30,976 bases of DNA from a virus. Under the pieces are notes generated by a model. That model made no database searches, was not told the origin of the DNA, and saw nothing but the letters and a program-made list of their open reading frames with translations. The translations under genes and the position numbers were made by a program. Of this stretch, positions 1 through 6,499 are shown piece by piece; position 1 is the first letter of the stretch, and every line of letters begins with the position of its first letter. Location: IMG/VR virus record IMGVR_UViG_3300032668_001213, positions 1 through 30,976 of that record. One strand, 5' to 3'.

Positions 1-115
1 CGAAAAACCACAATACCCAAGATTGTTTAGCAAAGAATGCTATTCCAGCAAATACAGCGCTGACAGCAACTGCTTTTAATACAGACCCTAACAGGGTTAA
101 TAATGTTTGTTTCAT
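1..115 (-). CDS. Small membrane protein, N-terminal part only
   Basis: Only the first 38 codons are present; the gene runs off the window start. The peptide opens MKQTLLTLLGSVLKA and then becomes strongly hydrophobic to the cut (AVSAVFAGIAFFAK, then WVLWFF), so it very probably has an N-terminal signal-anchor or transmembrane helix. The start ATG (115-113) is well supported: AGGAG lies six bases upstream, one of the few clear Shine-Dalgarno sequences in the window. That SD is partly inside a hairpin (118-137), so translation may be controlled. It follows the gene at 142-540 by 26 bases in the same direction. The family is not recognisable from this fragment; a holin or other small phage membrane protein is possible but unproven. 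Confidence 0.6.
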   Translation of the reverse strand, partial: MKQTLLTLLGSVLKAVAVSAVFAGIAFFAKQSWVLWFF

Positions 116-117
116 AT

Positions 118-137
118 GTTACTCCTATTAGAGTAAC
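118..137 (-). promoter_or_regulatory. Intercistronic hairpin overlapping a Shine-Dalgarno sequence
   Basis: A perfect 7-bp inverted repeat, GTTACTC (118-124) and GAGTAAC (131-137) with a 6-base loop, fills the gap between the stop of the 142-540 gene and the start at 115. On the minus-strand transcript the AGGAG of the downstream gene spans the end of the loop and the 3' arm, so the stem would partly hide the ribosome-binding site. No U-run follows, so it does not look like a terminator. Confidence 0.4.
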
Positions 138-141
138 TTAT

Positions 142-540
142 TCACTTAGGTGCAAGAGTAAACTTATTTAATTCACTAGCTAGTTCTTTGCAAGCTACCA
201 TAATGCCGGCTAACTTAGCACGGAACTTCTTTAAATCTTTTTCTTTACCCTTATATAAAGGCATAGTGGTTGCTGTTGCAGCCTTATTCTTTAAATCTAA
301 TGATTGTAAATAAAGATTAGCTAATTGAAGTACAGCATCTTGTAACGGATAAGGTAGTGCTTCTGGATTAATATTACCATTACCGTTATTTTTGAGGTTA
401 GCAATCTTATCTAGTGTAGGAGCGTTATCGCTGCTATACTCATAAGCAGACATCGTTTCAGGTGTACGCTGAGAGCTTTGTACACCAGTGTAGTATTCGG
501 CTTCGCTTAAAAGGGCGTTAGTTTTTCTTTTTTTGCTCAC
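142..540 (-). CDS. Hypothetical phage protein (132 aa)
   Basis: A 132-residue soluble protein with no signal or membrane segment. The first 40 residues are polar and probably disordered (MSKKRKTNALLSEAEYYTG). The C-terminal half is Lys/Leu/Ala-rich and looks helical, with LYLQSLDLKNKAATATTM and a basic stretch KGKEKDLKKFRAK. The start ATG at 540 has AGGA only three bases upstream and overlaps the 3' end of the zinc-ribbon gene by 23 bases, so the two are probably translationally coupled. It is the last gene before the membrane-protein fragment. I do not recognise the family; the basic helical C-terminus would suit a nucleic-acid or protein-interaction role, but that is a guess. Confidence 0.6.
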   Translation of the reverse strand: MSKKRKTNALLSEAEYYTGVQSSQRTPETMSAYEYSSDNAPTLDKIANLKNNGNGNINPEALPYPLQDAVLQLANLYLQSLDLKNKAATATTMPLYKGKEKDLKKFRAKLAGIMVACKELASELNKFTLAPK

Positions 541-712
541 GTTCCTGTATACTTACTGTTCCAACCTTGAATCTACCAGAACATTTTGGGCAAATCCAAT
601 GAGCTTCTGTAGTTATCTTAGTGACACTTGGTACTGTAACAGTACGAGGGTGAACAGGTCCATATCCGCAAATATGACAGCTTTCTGGACGGGGCACAAC
701 TTGTTCGTTCAT
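518..712 (-). CDS. Small zinc-ribbon protein
   Basis: A 64-residue protein with two CxxC knuckles: CHIC near residue 11 and CPKC near residue 41, separated by a Val/Thr-rich beta-type stretch. This is the pattern of a four-cysteine zinc ribbon, common in small phage DNA- or RNA-polymerase-associated proteins. I chose ATG at 712 (MNEQVVPRPESC), 10 bases after the stop of the nuclease gene. A TTG at 748 would add 12 residues but would start inside the nuclease gene. The C-terminal tail is charged (QEREQKKKN). Transcription-factor-like or replication-accessory roles are possible; no specific function can be assigned. Confidence 0.65.
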   Translation of the reverse strand: MNEQVVPRPESCHICGYGPVHPRTVTVPSVTKITTEAHWICPKCSGRFKVGTVSIQEREQKKKN

Positions 713-722
713 AGACGAATAC

Positions 723-1649
723 TTATCCAAACATCTTACAGAAATCAACTAAAGCTTGGTTATTTGCTTGTTTATTAAAGGTTTTCTTCCAATCTGATAA
801 CTTATCAATAATACTATTAAACTCTAATTCTTTACATTTTTCTTCAAATTTACTGAAATCTGAGGTTTGAGAGTTTATTGTATTATACTGTTCAGAATAT
901 AATTTTATTTCTTCAGGGTGCACAGCTAAACCGTGTGATAAGTCTACTAAAGGCTGATTAGTAGTAATACGTTCATTACACAATTCTAAAGCTTTAGGGT
1001 CTTTTGCTACCCATTGCTTTGCTAGTTTTTGCCCTCTTACCTTACCAATCTTATCCATACCTTCAATATTATCGGATTTATCACCTATAATACATTTGTA
1101 GATAAGAAATTCTTCTGGGGTTAAACCATAGTTCTCTTCAAAGTTATTAACATCTACGAGAAGCTTTTTAATCGGGTTATAGAAAGATATATCCTGGCTA
1201 ACCAATTGTGCAAAATCGTTATCAACACTAATAATAATTTTTTTACCGGGTACAGTCTTACTTAACCAACTAATAACATCGTCTGCTTCAAGATTACCTG
1301 GAAATATGTTTTTAATTCCAAGCATTGTAGTTATTTCTACAATTGCATCTGCTTCCCCATAAACAGCTTTATTACGTTCTTGATTTCTATTACCCTTATA
1401 TGTTCCTTCAGTAAGTGTCTTACGAAAGTTTTCTTTATTACCTAGTTTCTTATCCCAAGCAATGTATATCTTATCAGTATTAAATTGATCAGCATTTGAC
1501 TTAACAGTCTTAAGAAATGCAAAAATACTACCTGTATTAATTCCTTTGGAGTTTGTTAATTGCTTGCCGATGTTGTTTGCTACCCAGTACGCTCGATGAA
1601 GGGTGTTGTTTCCGTCTATCAGGAGTGTTGCTTTGTTTTGTGTTGACAT
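723..1649 (-). CDS. rnh: RNase H / 5'-3' exonuclease (FEN-like, T4 Rnh type)
   Basis: A 308-residue protein of the flap-endonuclease/5' nuclease family, the T4 RNase H type that removes RNA primers and flaps from lagging-strand fragments. Metal-binding acidic motifs occur in order: IDGNN (D12), AWD (D66), YKGNR (84-88), LEADD (E121, D123, D124) and SVDND (D143, D145). They are followed by the helix-3-turn-helix part GDKSDN...GKVRGQK around residues 190-208. The length matches T4 Rnh (305 aa). The start ATG lies 113 bases inside the preceding gene, but the first catalytic Asp is only 12 residues in, so no later start is possible. It belongs to the replication operon and presumably works with gp32, gp45 and gp43. 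Confidence 0.9.
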   Translation of the reverse strand: MSTQNKATLLIDGNNTLHRAYWVANNIGKQLTNSKGINTGSIFAFLKTVKSNADQFNTDKIYIAWDKKLGNKENFRKTLTEGTYKGNRNQERNKAVYGEADAIVEITTMLGIKNIFPGNLEADDVISWLSKTVPGKKIIISVDNDFAQLVSQDISFYNPIKKLLVDVNNFEENYGLTPEEFLIYKCIIGDKSDNIEGMDKIGKVRGQKLAKQWVAKDPKALELCNERITTNQPLVDLSHGLAVHPEEIKLYSEQYNTINSQTSDFSKFEEKCKELEFNSIIDKLSDWKKTFNKQANNQALVDFCKMFG

Positions 1650-1944
1650 TTTGAGCGTCTTGTTTAATTTTAAGTTCGTATTCTGCTAAGCAGGTATTAT
1701 ATACCTTTTTAGGTAATATATCTACTATATCTAATATTTTATTTTGTAAACCCTTTTCAACTTCTTTAGAAGGTATAATTCTTATGTGTTTATCAGGTAA
1801 TGAAAAGAAGACTATTTGGCCAGGACCATATGATACAGGTACTAGCCATTCTCCTTTATAAGAACCTTCTAAAACTACGTATAATCTTCTATTTTTAGAA
1901 GTGAAAAGTTCTTTAATCTTCCTGACCGTTGTCTTTAAGTCCAT
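1537..1944 (-). CDS. Hypothetical protein overlapping the nuclease gene
   Basis: A 135-residue protein of unknown family. The first 95 residues or so look like a compact alpha/beta domain (RRLYVVLEGSYKGEW, then VPVSYGPGQIVFFSL). The last 37 residues are Gln/Asn/Ser/Arg-rich and coincide exactly with the 113 bases that also encode the start of the nuclease, so the tail is probably disordered. I chose ATG at 1944 (MDLKTT) because GGAAG lies eight bases upstream; ATG at 1959 lacks any SD. The start still overlaps the preceding gene by 32 bases. Nothing reveals a function beyond its place among replication genes. Confidence 0.55.
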   Translation of the reverse strand: MDLKTTVRKIKELFTSKNRRLYVVLEGSYKGEWLVPVSYGPGQIVFFSLPDKHIRIIPSKEVEKGLQNKILDIVDILPKKVYNTCLAEYELKIKQDAQNVNTKQSNTPDRRKQHPSSSVLGSKQHRQAINKLQRN

Positions 1945-2356
1945 ATGGGTCGCTTCCATTAGTTTGTACGATGTTTTGATTTATTTTATACATTACACGA
2001 CGGAAACGCTCTAATAAGGCATCATGAGAAGCAGGGTCATTAGCAGAAACAATTTCGACAGGTTGATTGTTTAAATCGTAACCAATAAGCATATAAGCTC
2101 CAAGAAACTCTTTAATTTGTATATCTAAAGAATCAATCTCTTTACGCTTTTCGTTTACGATATTATTTTTCAATGTCTTCATATACTCAAGCTTAGCTAG
2201 CTGTATCATTTGATTAATGTTTGCTTGCTCGGTTTGAGTTAAAGGCGTCGTTTTAGACGCCTCTGTTGGTGCTTTCAAAGCATTACCCTGCTCGGTAGCA
2301 GGTGCTTGTTTTTTAGCCTGAGCTTTTTTACCCTTCGTTGGTTTTTTAGCGGCCAT
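1913..2356 (-). CDS. Hypothetical protein with Lys/Ala-rich N-terminus
   Basis: A 147-residue protein. Residues 1-45 are Lys, Ala, Pro and Thr rich (AAKKPTKGKKAQAKKQ) and likely disordered or DNA-binding. Residues 45-85 are helical with mixed charge (INQMIQLAKLEYMKTLKNN). The rest is mixed (FLGAYMLIGYDLNNQPVEIV, then LLERFRRVMYKINQ). The gene begins 5 bases after folE ends and has no visible Shine-Dalgarno sequence. It overlaps the next gene by 32-47 bases depending on the start used there. I do not recognise the family; histone-like or scaffolding-like N-termini of this kind are common in phage proteins and are not diagnostic. Confidence 0.55.
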   Translation of the reverse strand: MAAKKPTKGKKAQAKKQAPATEQGNALKAPTEASKTTPLTQTEQANINQMIQLAKLEYMKTLKNNIVNEKRKEIDSLDIQIKEFLGAYMLIGYDLNNQPVEIVSANDPASHDALLERFRRVMYKINQNIVQTNGSDPYGLKDNGQED

Positions 2357-2361
2357 TAATA

Positions 2362-3021
2362 TTATTTAGTGTCTCGCTCAGCGGAAGCAACAAAGTCGTA
2401 AAATTCTTTACGTGTTTGTGGTTCGTTCATAAAATCCCCAGATAGCTTAGAAGTAATCATAGCACAACCATGATGCTTTACCCCGCGGTGGCATGCACAA
2501 GTATGAGAACATTTAAGTATAACCGCTACGCCTTGATTACCTACACAAAGTTGATCGATGGCTTGATGTATCTGAACAGTAAGGCCTTCCTGGATTTGAG
2601 GACGACGAGCATAATGTTCTACAATACGATTAAGCTTAGATAAGCCAATTACTTGACCGTTCTTATCAGGAATATAAGCTACGTGTGCTACACCAGTAAA
2701 AGATAGGTGATGATGGGAACACATAGATACTACAGGTATATTCATCTGACTAACAATACCATCATAACCGTCTGATGGGAATGTAGTAATTTTAGGCGGA
2801 CCTTCATAGCAACCTTTAATAAGGTCACATACATAAGCTTTAGCTACACGACGAGGTGTATCAGCACTATTGACGTCATTACGCCAATCAATACGTAGTG
2901 CATCAAGAAAAGACGAATACGCTTCTGCTGCTTTATCAATAATTGCTTTCCTATCTTCTTCTGTAGTAATCATACTACTATTAGCTGTAGGAAGTGTTGG
3001 GTGTTTAACTTCGTTTGACAT
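2362..3021 (-). CDS. folE: GTP cyclohydrolase I (FolE)
   Basis: This enzyme converts GTP to 7,8-dihydroneopterin triphosphate, the first step towards folate or the 7-deazaguanine preQ0. The core is plain: MCSHHHLSFTGVAHVAYIP, with VIGLSKLNRIV after it, and a later HTCACHRGV segment. By comparison with E. coli FolE the zinc ligands are C101, H104 and C175, and H103 matches the catalytic His. I chose ATG at 3021 (MSNEVKHP, 219 aa), 19 bases after the preceding gene stops. ATG at 3087 would add 22 residues and overlap that gene by 47 bases; neither start has an SD. With queF, dpdA, a dpdN-like gene and queD nearby, its likely job is supplying precursor for modified phage DNA rather than folate. 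Confidence 0.93.
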   Translation of the reverse strand: MSNEVKHPTLPTANSSMITTEEDRKAIIDKAAEAYSSFLDALRIDWRNDVNSADTPRRVAKAYVCDLIKGCYEGPPKITTFPSDGYDGIVSQMNIPVVSMCSHHHLSFTGVAHVAYIPDKNGQVIGLSKLNRIVEHYARRPQIQEGLTVQIHQAIDQLCVGNQGVAVILKCSHTCACHRGVKHHGCAMITSKLSGDFMNEPQTRKEFYDFVASAERDTK

Positions 3022-3040
3022 ATTAAAAGAATTTACGGAC

Positions 3041-3367
3041 TTAAACTTTTCGCCCGTTGTATAACTCTGATTTGTTGTTGATTCCATATTTTACTAAATA
3101 GTTTATTATAACCTCAATTGAGTCGGTTTTCAACTTAAACTTTTCAGGAATAAATTGCCCGCCATCATAAAATTCAAAATAGTATTCACCAAAAATACTA
3201 TCGTTACTGTAACATGTACAATATACTGAAGCATTACCAGGGTCGATCATAACTGTCCAGTTACGAGGATCTGCTTCTCCATATTGATCAAAGATCTTAA
3301 AAACTACATAACCTGAGTCTTTAAGCCTTTTAATGAAATAGCTTTGTGTTGTTATCTTATTAGCCAT
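3041..3367 (-). CDS. Hypothetical protein (108 aa) between clamp and folE
   Basis: A 108-residue soluble protein, aromatic-rich and probably alpha/beta (SGYVVFKIFDQYGEADPRNW, then a YCTCYSND stretch and GEYYFEFYDGG). Its ATG shares one base with the stop codon of the clamp gene (TAATG), so it is likely translated by reinitiation after the clamp. The two close cysteines (YCTC) alone do not make a metal site. I do not recognise the family. Its position between sliding clamp and FolE in a compact operon suggests an early-expressed accessory protein. Confidence 0.6.
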   Translation of the reverse strand: MANKITTQSYFIKRLKDSGYVVFKIFDQYGEADPRNWTVMIDPGNASVYCTCYSNDSIFGEYYFEFYDGGQFIPEKFKLKTDSIEVIINYLVKYGINNKSELYNGRKV

Positions 3368-4101
3368 TATTTAACTAAGCCTGATATAATGAATGTAAAA
3401 TCAGTTTCGTTAGCTGGTTTAACGTGGAACGACATAACCTTAAACTTAAGATTAATACCTACACGTGCTTTCTCAAATTTCACACCTGTAAGTATGCGAA
3501 ATATATCGAGATTGAAAGGTATAGACTGATTAAACGGTGCACCTTCAGCACTATCAGCTACTTTAAGACTGATGTTATCTGTATTTGCTTTTTCTTTATC
3601 ACCTAATTCACAATATACACCATCAGGTTGACCGTAAAGATAAATCTTATTAGTTTCTGTAGTAAAAGAACTAGCTTTTAATATTTCTTGTAGTTTCTTG
3701 TTATCAATATCAAAGAAAGTATCATTAGTTAGTGCTTCTATTTTTTCTCTCTTAAGTGTTACTTTAGGTACTACTGAATCATCTAAGAAGTGATACTTAA
3801 ACTGTAACTTATCTGTCTTATAATAAAGATGATTAGACTCAATCTTAAATACTAGCTCGTCTTCATCAATACAGTCAATTACTCTTAAGAGTTTCTTAAT
3901 ATCACCGAGATTAAGAGTGATCTCTTGATCTACATCAAAAGACTTATTGTATTTAGCTAATAGAATAATACTTGTATCAGGCTTGTTACATACAGCGTAT
4001 AAGCCATCCTTATTGAGCTTTAAAGATACGATATCTACAGCTTTACCTACAACATTTAAAAAGTTATCGGCAAAATCTTTCTTAACGAGCTTAAGTTCCA
4101 T
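3367..4101 (-). CDS. 45: DNA polymerase sliding clamp (gp45-like)
   Basis: A 244-residue protein resembling T4 gp45 (228 aa), the trimeric ring that tethers the polymerase to DNA and activates late transcription with gp55. Two similar halves show the clamp pattern of strand-helix-strand units: one around residues 13-75 (LNKDGLYAVCNKPDTSI, LGDIKKLLRVID) and one around residues 130-190 (FDIDNKKLQEILKA, KIYLYGQPDGVY). The C-terminus ends FIISGLVK. No catalytic motif is expected. It lies just downstream of gp32 and one further ORF in a replication block, which supports the call. Sequence identity to T4 is low, so the assignment rests on pattern, length and context. Confidence 0.75.
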   Translation of the reverse strand: MELKLVKKDFADNFLNVVGKAVDIVSLKLNKDGLYAVCNKPDTSIILLAKYNKSFDVDQEITLNLGDIKKLLRVIDCIDEDELVFKIESNHLYYKTDKLQFKYHFLDDSVVPKVTLKREKIEALTNDTFFDIDNKKLQEILKASSFTTETNKIYLYGQPDGVYCELGDKEKANTDNISLKVADSAEGAPFNQSIPFNLDIFRILTGVKFEKARVGINLKFKVMSFHVKPANETDFTFIISGLVK

Positions 4102-4621
4102 TTGTTATCTTCGGTTTTTTTTTATTGCTAGAGTCAATTAACTGATTTACTTTATCAGTTAGTATGTTAACCTTATTCTCTAATTTATCAATAGCATTTA
4201 TAATATCTTCGTAATGAGTTTGTTTATTTAAATCGAACTCTAGCTGATTAGGATCAGAAAGCGGAAGATTAACTGCTTGTACTTGTTGTACAGACGGTGC
4301 TACAAATTGGTATTCAGGCTGTACCACTTGTTGAGGTGGTTGCTGATAAACAGGGCGTGGAGGTTGTGGTTGCTGTTGTACCGGTTGTGACGGTGCACTG
4401 AGGCCAGCTTTAGGTTTGAACGTTTTAAGAATATGAGAAGGCATAACCTTACTCATATCTACGTCGTTAACTTTAAGACCACCACCTACTTCAGCGGCTT
4501 GTTTCTTAATACCATTAAGATCTCCTTGCAGCTGTTTACCGAACATAGCTGCAAGAATAATCTCTTCATTAGATACCTCACCCTCATTAAGGGTGGGTAC
4601 GTATGTAGGTTGATCAGGCAT
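4091..4621 (-). CDS. Pro/Gln-rich coiled-coil protein between gp32 and clamp
   Basis: A 176-residue protein in three parts. Residues 1-70 form a short possibly folded segment (EEIILAAMFGKQLQGDLNG). Residues 75-115 are a Pro/Gln-rich low-complexity linker (VQQQPQPPRPVYQQPPQQ). Residues 137-164 are a heptad-like coiled coil (IDKLENKVNILTDKVNQLID) ending in a basic KKKP tail. Its ATG shares one base with the gp32 stop (TAATG), and its 3' end overlaps the clamp start by 11 bases. The linker plus coiled coil suggests an oligomeric adaptor or tether. Its place between the ssDNA-binding protein and the clamp hints at a replisome or late-transcription accessory role, which is inference. Confidence 0.6.
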   Translation of the reverse strand: MPDQPTYVPTLNEGEVSNEEIILAAMFGKQLQGDLNGIKKQAAEVGGGLKVNDVDMSKVMPSHILKTFKPKAGLSAPSQPVQQQPQPPRPVYQQPPQQVVQPEYQFVAPSVQQVQAVNLPLSDPNQLEFDLNKQTHYEDIINAIDKLENKVNILTDKVNQLIDSSNKKKPKITNGT

Positions 4622-5520
4622 TATAGATTATCTAAACCGTTTAGAATATCTAATACCTTATCGTCATTTGACGCAACTGCAACTGACTTAGCAGGAGCAG
4701 CTTTAGGAGCAGGTGTATCATACGGTACATCTTCTTCCTCTTCTACTACAGGGGCAGTAGCAACTTCTGTTTCAGCTTCTGCTTTACCAAAGTAGTGTTC
4801 ATCAATAAACGCTTTGATTTCGTCTGTTGATTTACGATCTACAAAAGTATTAAGATCAAAAATACTATTATAAGTTTCTTGAATCTTTGATTCGTCTAAA
4901 CCTTCAATAGCAGATGGGTTTAAGAACTTGGAAGCTGTATAAGTTGGGTACTTAGGTGCGCCTGGCTTATCAGATACTAATTCTACTTTAATACGTAAGT
5001 TACAGCCTTCTTCACTTAAGTCGAAGATCTTTGCACCGAATTCATCAGCATCATCACCAGCAATAGCAGCTTGAATAATCTTGTCTAATTGACGTCCATA
5101 ACGCAATACTTTAATAGTACCGTTATTTTCTGGTTTCTTAGGATCGTTTACAACATAAACGTTAACTAACCAGTTTTCTTTACGACGAAGATTGGCTTTA
5201 GCACGTTCTTTTTCTTCATTTGTACCATCACGTAATACTTTAAAGTACAGTTCACTTACAGGGCAACGGTCGCCCCAAGTTGAAGGAGAAGTAACACTAG
5301 CATACTTACCTGTACTAATGCTATTCCAACCATGATGAAAGTAATGAAGAATCGTTTCTTCAGGATTCTTAATATTAGGTAATAATCTAACAACATAAGG
5401 TTTATCGCTAGGTTCCATCTGAAGAAGGTTACGATAAGCTGAACCTTCGCTTGACTTTGTCTTTGTTTTGTCTAAAGCATTCTTAATGCTTTCGAACATA
5501 TTTGAGTTATAAGGTTTCAT
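4621..5520 (-). CDS. 32: Single-stranded DNA-binding protein (gp32-like)
   Basis: A 299-residue homologue of T4 gp32 (301 aa), which coats ssDNA during replication and recombination. The core includes YVVRLLPNI, the HHGWNS segment and WGDRCPVSELYF, matching the OB-fold region and the T4 zinc-site area. The C-terminal tail is acidic and Pro/Ala-rich (PVVEEEEDVPYDTP, then DDKVLDILNGLDNL), as expected for the protein-interaction tail. Compared with the T4 zinc ligands (His, Cys, Cys, Cys), only the His (H62 or H63) and C86 remain; the other positions read Val and Ser, so zinc binding is probably lost. Start may be 5520 (MKPYNSN) or 5499 (MFESIKNALDK), the latter closer to the T4 N-terminus. Confidence 0.87.
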   Translation of the reverse strand: MKPYNSNMFESIKNALDKTKTKSSEGSAYRNLLQMEPSDKPYVVRLLPNIKNPEETILHYFHHGWNSISTGKYASVTSPSTWGDRCPVSELYFKVLRDGTNEEKERAKANLRRKENWLVNVYVVNDPKKPENNGTIKVLRYGRQLDKIIQAAIAGDDADEFGAKIFDLSEEGCNLRIKVELVSDKPGAPKYPTYTASKFLNPSAIEGLDESKIQETYNSIFDLNTFVDRKSTDEIKAFIDEHYFGKAEAETEVATAPVVEEEEDVPYDTPAPKAAPAKSVAVASNDDKVLDILNGLDNL

Positions 5521-5549
5521 ATTGAATGATAAGGTATATTAGTATGGTT

Positions 5550-6194
5550 TTATTTTTTATCAAGAGAAAGTTCACTTATTCTTTTTAATCCCTCTGTAAT
5601 GATTTTCTTAGCTCGGGATGAGTTGTTTAATCGTATTTTAAACTTGACAATATCGTTTGCAATCGTTTTTAAATAGATTTCTTTATCTTGCATTTGCATG
5701 CTATTAAAAATTGTGTCAAAATTGAATAAAGATAGCAATACATACAGATTAAGTTGTTTATTCCTGTAATCCTCTAAGCATCTCCATGTATAACCAGATT
5801 TTAAGTTACAATACTGTGATAAACTGATTCGTTCGTTAATACAAGTAGTAGCTAGATACTTTAAGGATTCAAGAATATGTTTAATGTGGCCTTCAGTATC
5901 GGGTAATTCTTCGGTCCTCTGACTCTGTAAGAGAGAGTAACAGGCAATAGCTTTTTGCGTGAGGTAGAAGTTGAGCGGGAAGTGTTCTTCGTCTTTGTAG
6001 ATGACATAAGGTGCTAATAAAAAGTCTTTAATGTTTATTTGAGGGAATCTCTTAAAAAACATATCCAAACGTACACAAAGTATACCGTCTGGGGTTTTAT
6101 CGAACCCTTCAAAGTCTTTACGCGCCTTCCAGGGCTTGTTTTTATGGCCTCTAGATACACTTAAATAGGTGTTGTAAACTTGTTCTACGCTCAT
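5550..6194 (-). CDS. 59: Probable helicase loader (gp59-like)
   Basis: A 214-residue, mostly helical protein, close to T4 gp59 (217 aa), which loads gp41 onto gp32-coated DNA. The pattern fits weakly: an N-terminal VYNTYLSVSRGHKNK segment, then LDMFFKRFPQINIKDFLLAP resembling the gp59 segment where basic/aromatic residues precede a helix pair, and a Lys-rich helical C-terminus (FKIRLNNSSRAKKIITEGL). Its place after gp32 and before the helicase gene gives the strongest support, since gp32 and gp59 are adjacent in T4. No catalytic motif is expected. An unrelated helical replication accessory protein cannot be excluded. Confidence 0.45.
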   Translation of the reverse strand: MSVEQVYNTYLSVSRGHKNKPWKARKDFEGFDKTPDGILCVRLDMFFKRFPQINIKDFLLAPYVIYKDEEHFPLNFYLTQKAIACYSLLQSQRTEELPDTEGHIKHILESLKYLATTCINERISLSQYCNLKSGYTWRCLEDYRNKQLNLYVLLSLFNFDTIFNSMQMQDKEIYLKTIANDIVKFKIRLNNSSRAKKIITEGLKRISELSLDKK

Positions 6195-6201
6195 TAATGA
6201 G

Positions 6202-6498
6202 CTATGATTTTAATATCTCTCTCACTACTTTGCTACGGCAAAGGTTGTTATTATATTTTAAAAACAACAGTATTGCTTCTCTTTCACTGTCAGTATCAGT
6301 TAATTCCATGAAAATCTTACGGTACGTTTTATTTTTGACTATAAAGGAAAATATAGTAACGTTATTGAGTTTTTTGTTGTGAATAATGGAACAAAATGAA
6401 CCAAACTTAATAAGTTCCTGTTCCAGTTCATCTCTAGCGAGATTGCTTATCGGCGTCTCGATTATAGCTTCTTGTAATGCTCCTACAACACCAGACAT
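6202..6498 (-). CDS. Hypothetical protein (98 aa)
   Basis: A 98-residue protein between the DHH phosphoesterase and the gp59-like gene, separated from them by 1 and 7 bases. It is helical at both ends (ARDELEQELIKFGSF, then EREAILLFLKYNNN) with a short strand-like middle (NVTIFSFIVKNKTYRKIFME). T4 has the late-transcription coactivator gene 33 next to 59, but I see no convincing gp33 sequence match. Position and size are therefore the only hints. No Shine-Dalgarno sequence precedes the ATG. Family unknown. Confidence 0.55.
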   Translation of the reverse strand: MSGVVGALQEAIIETPISNLARDELEQELIKFGSFCSIIHNKKLNNVTIFSFIVKNKTYRKIFMELTDTDSEREAILLFLKYNNNLCRSKVVREILKS

Positions 6499-6499
6499 A

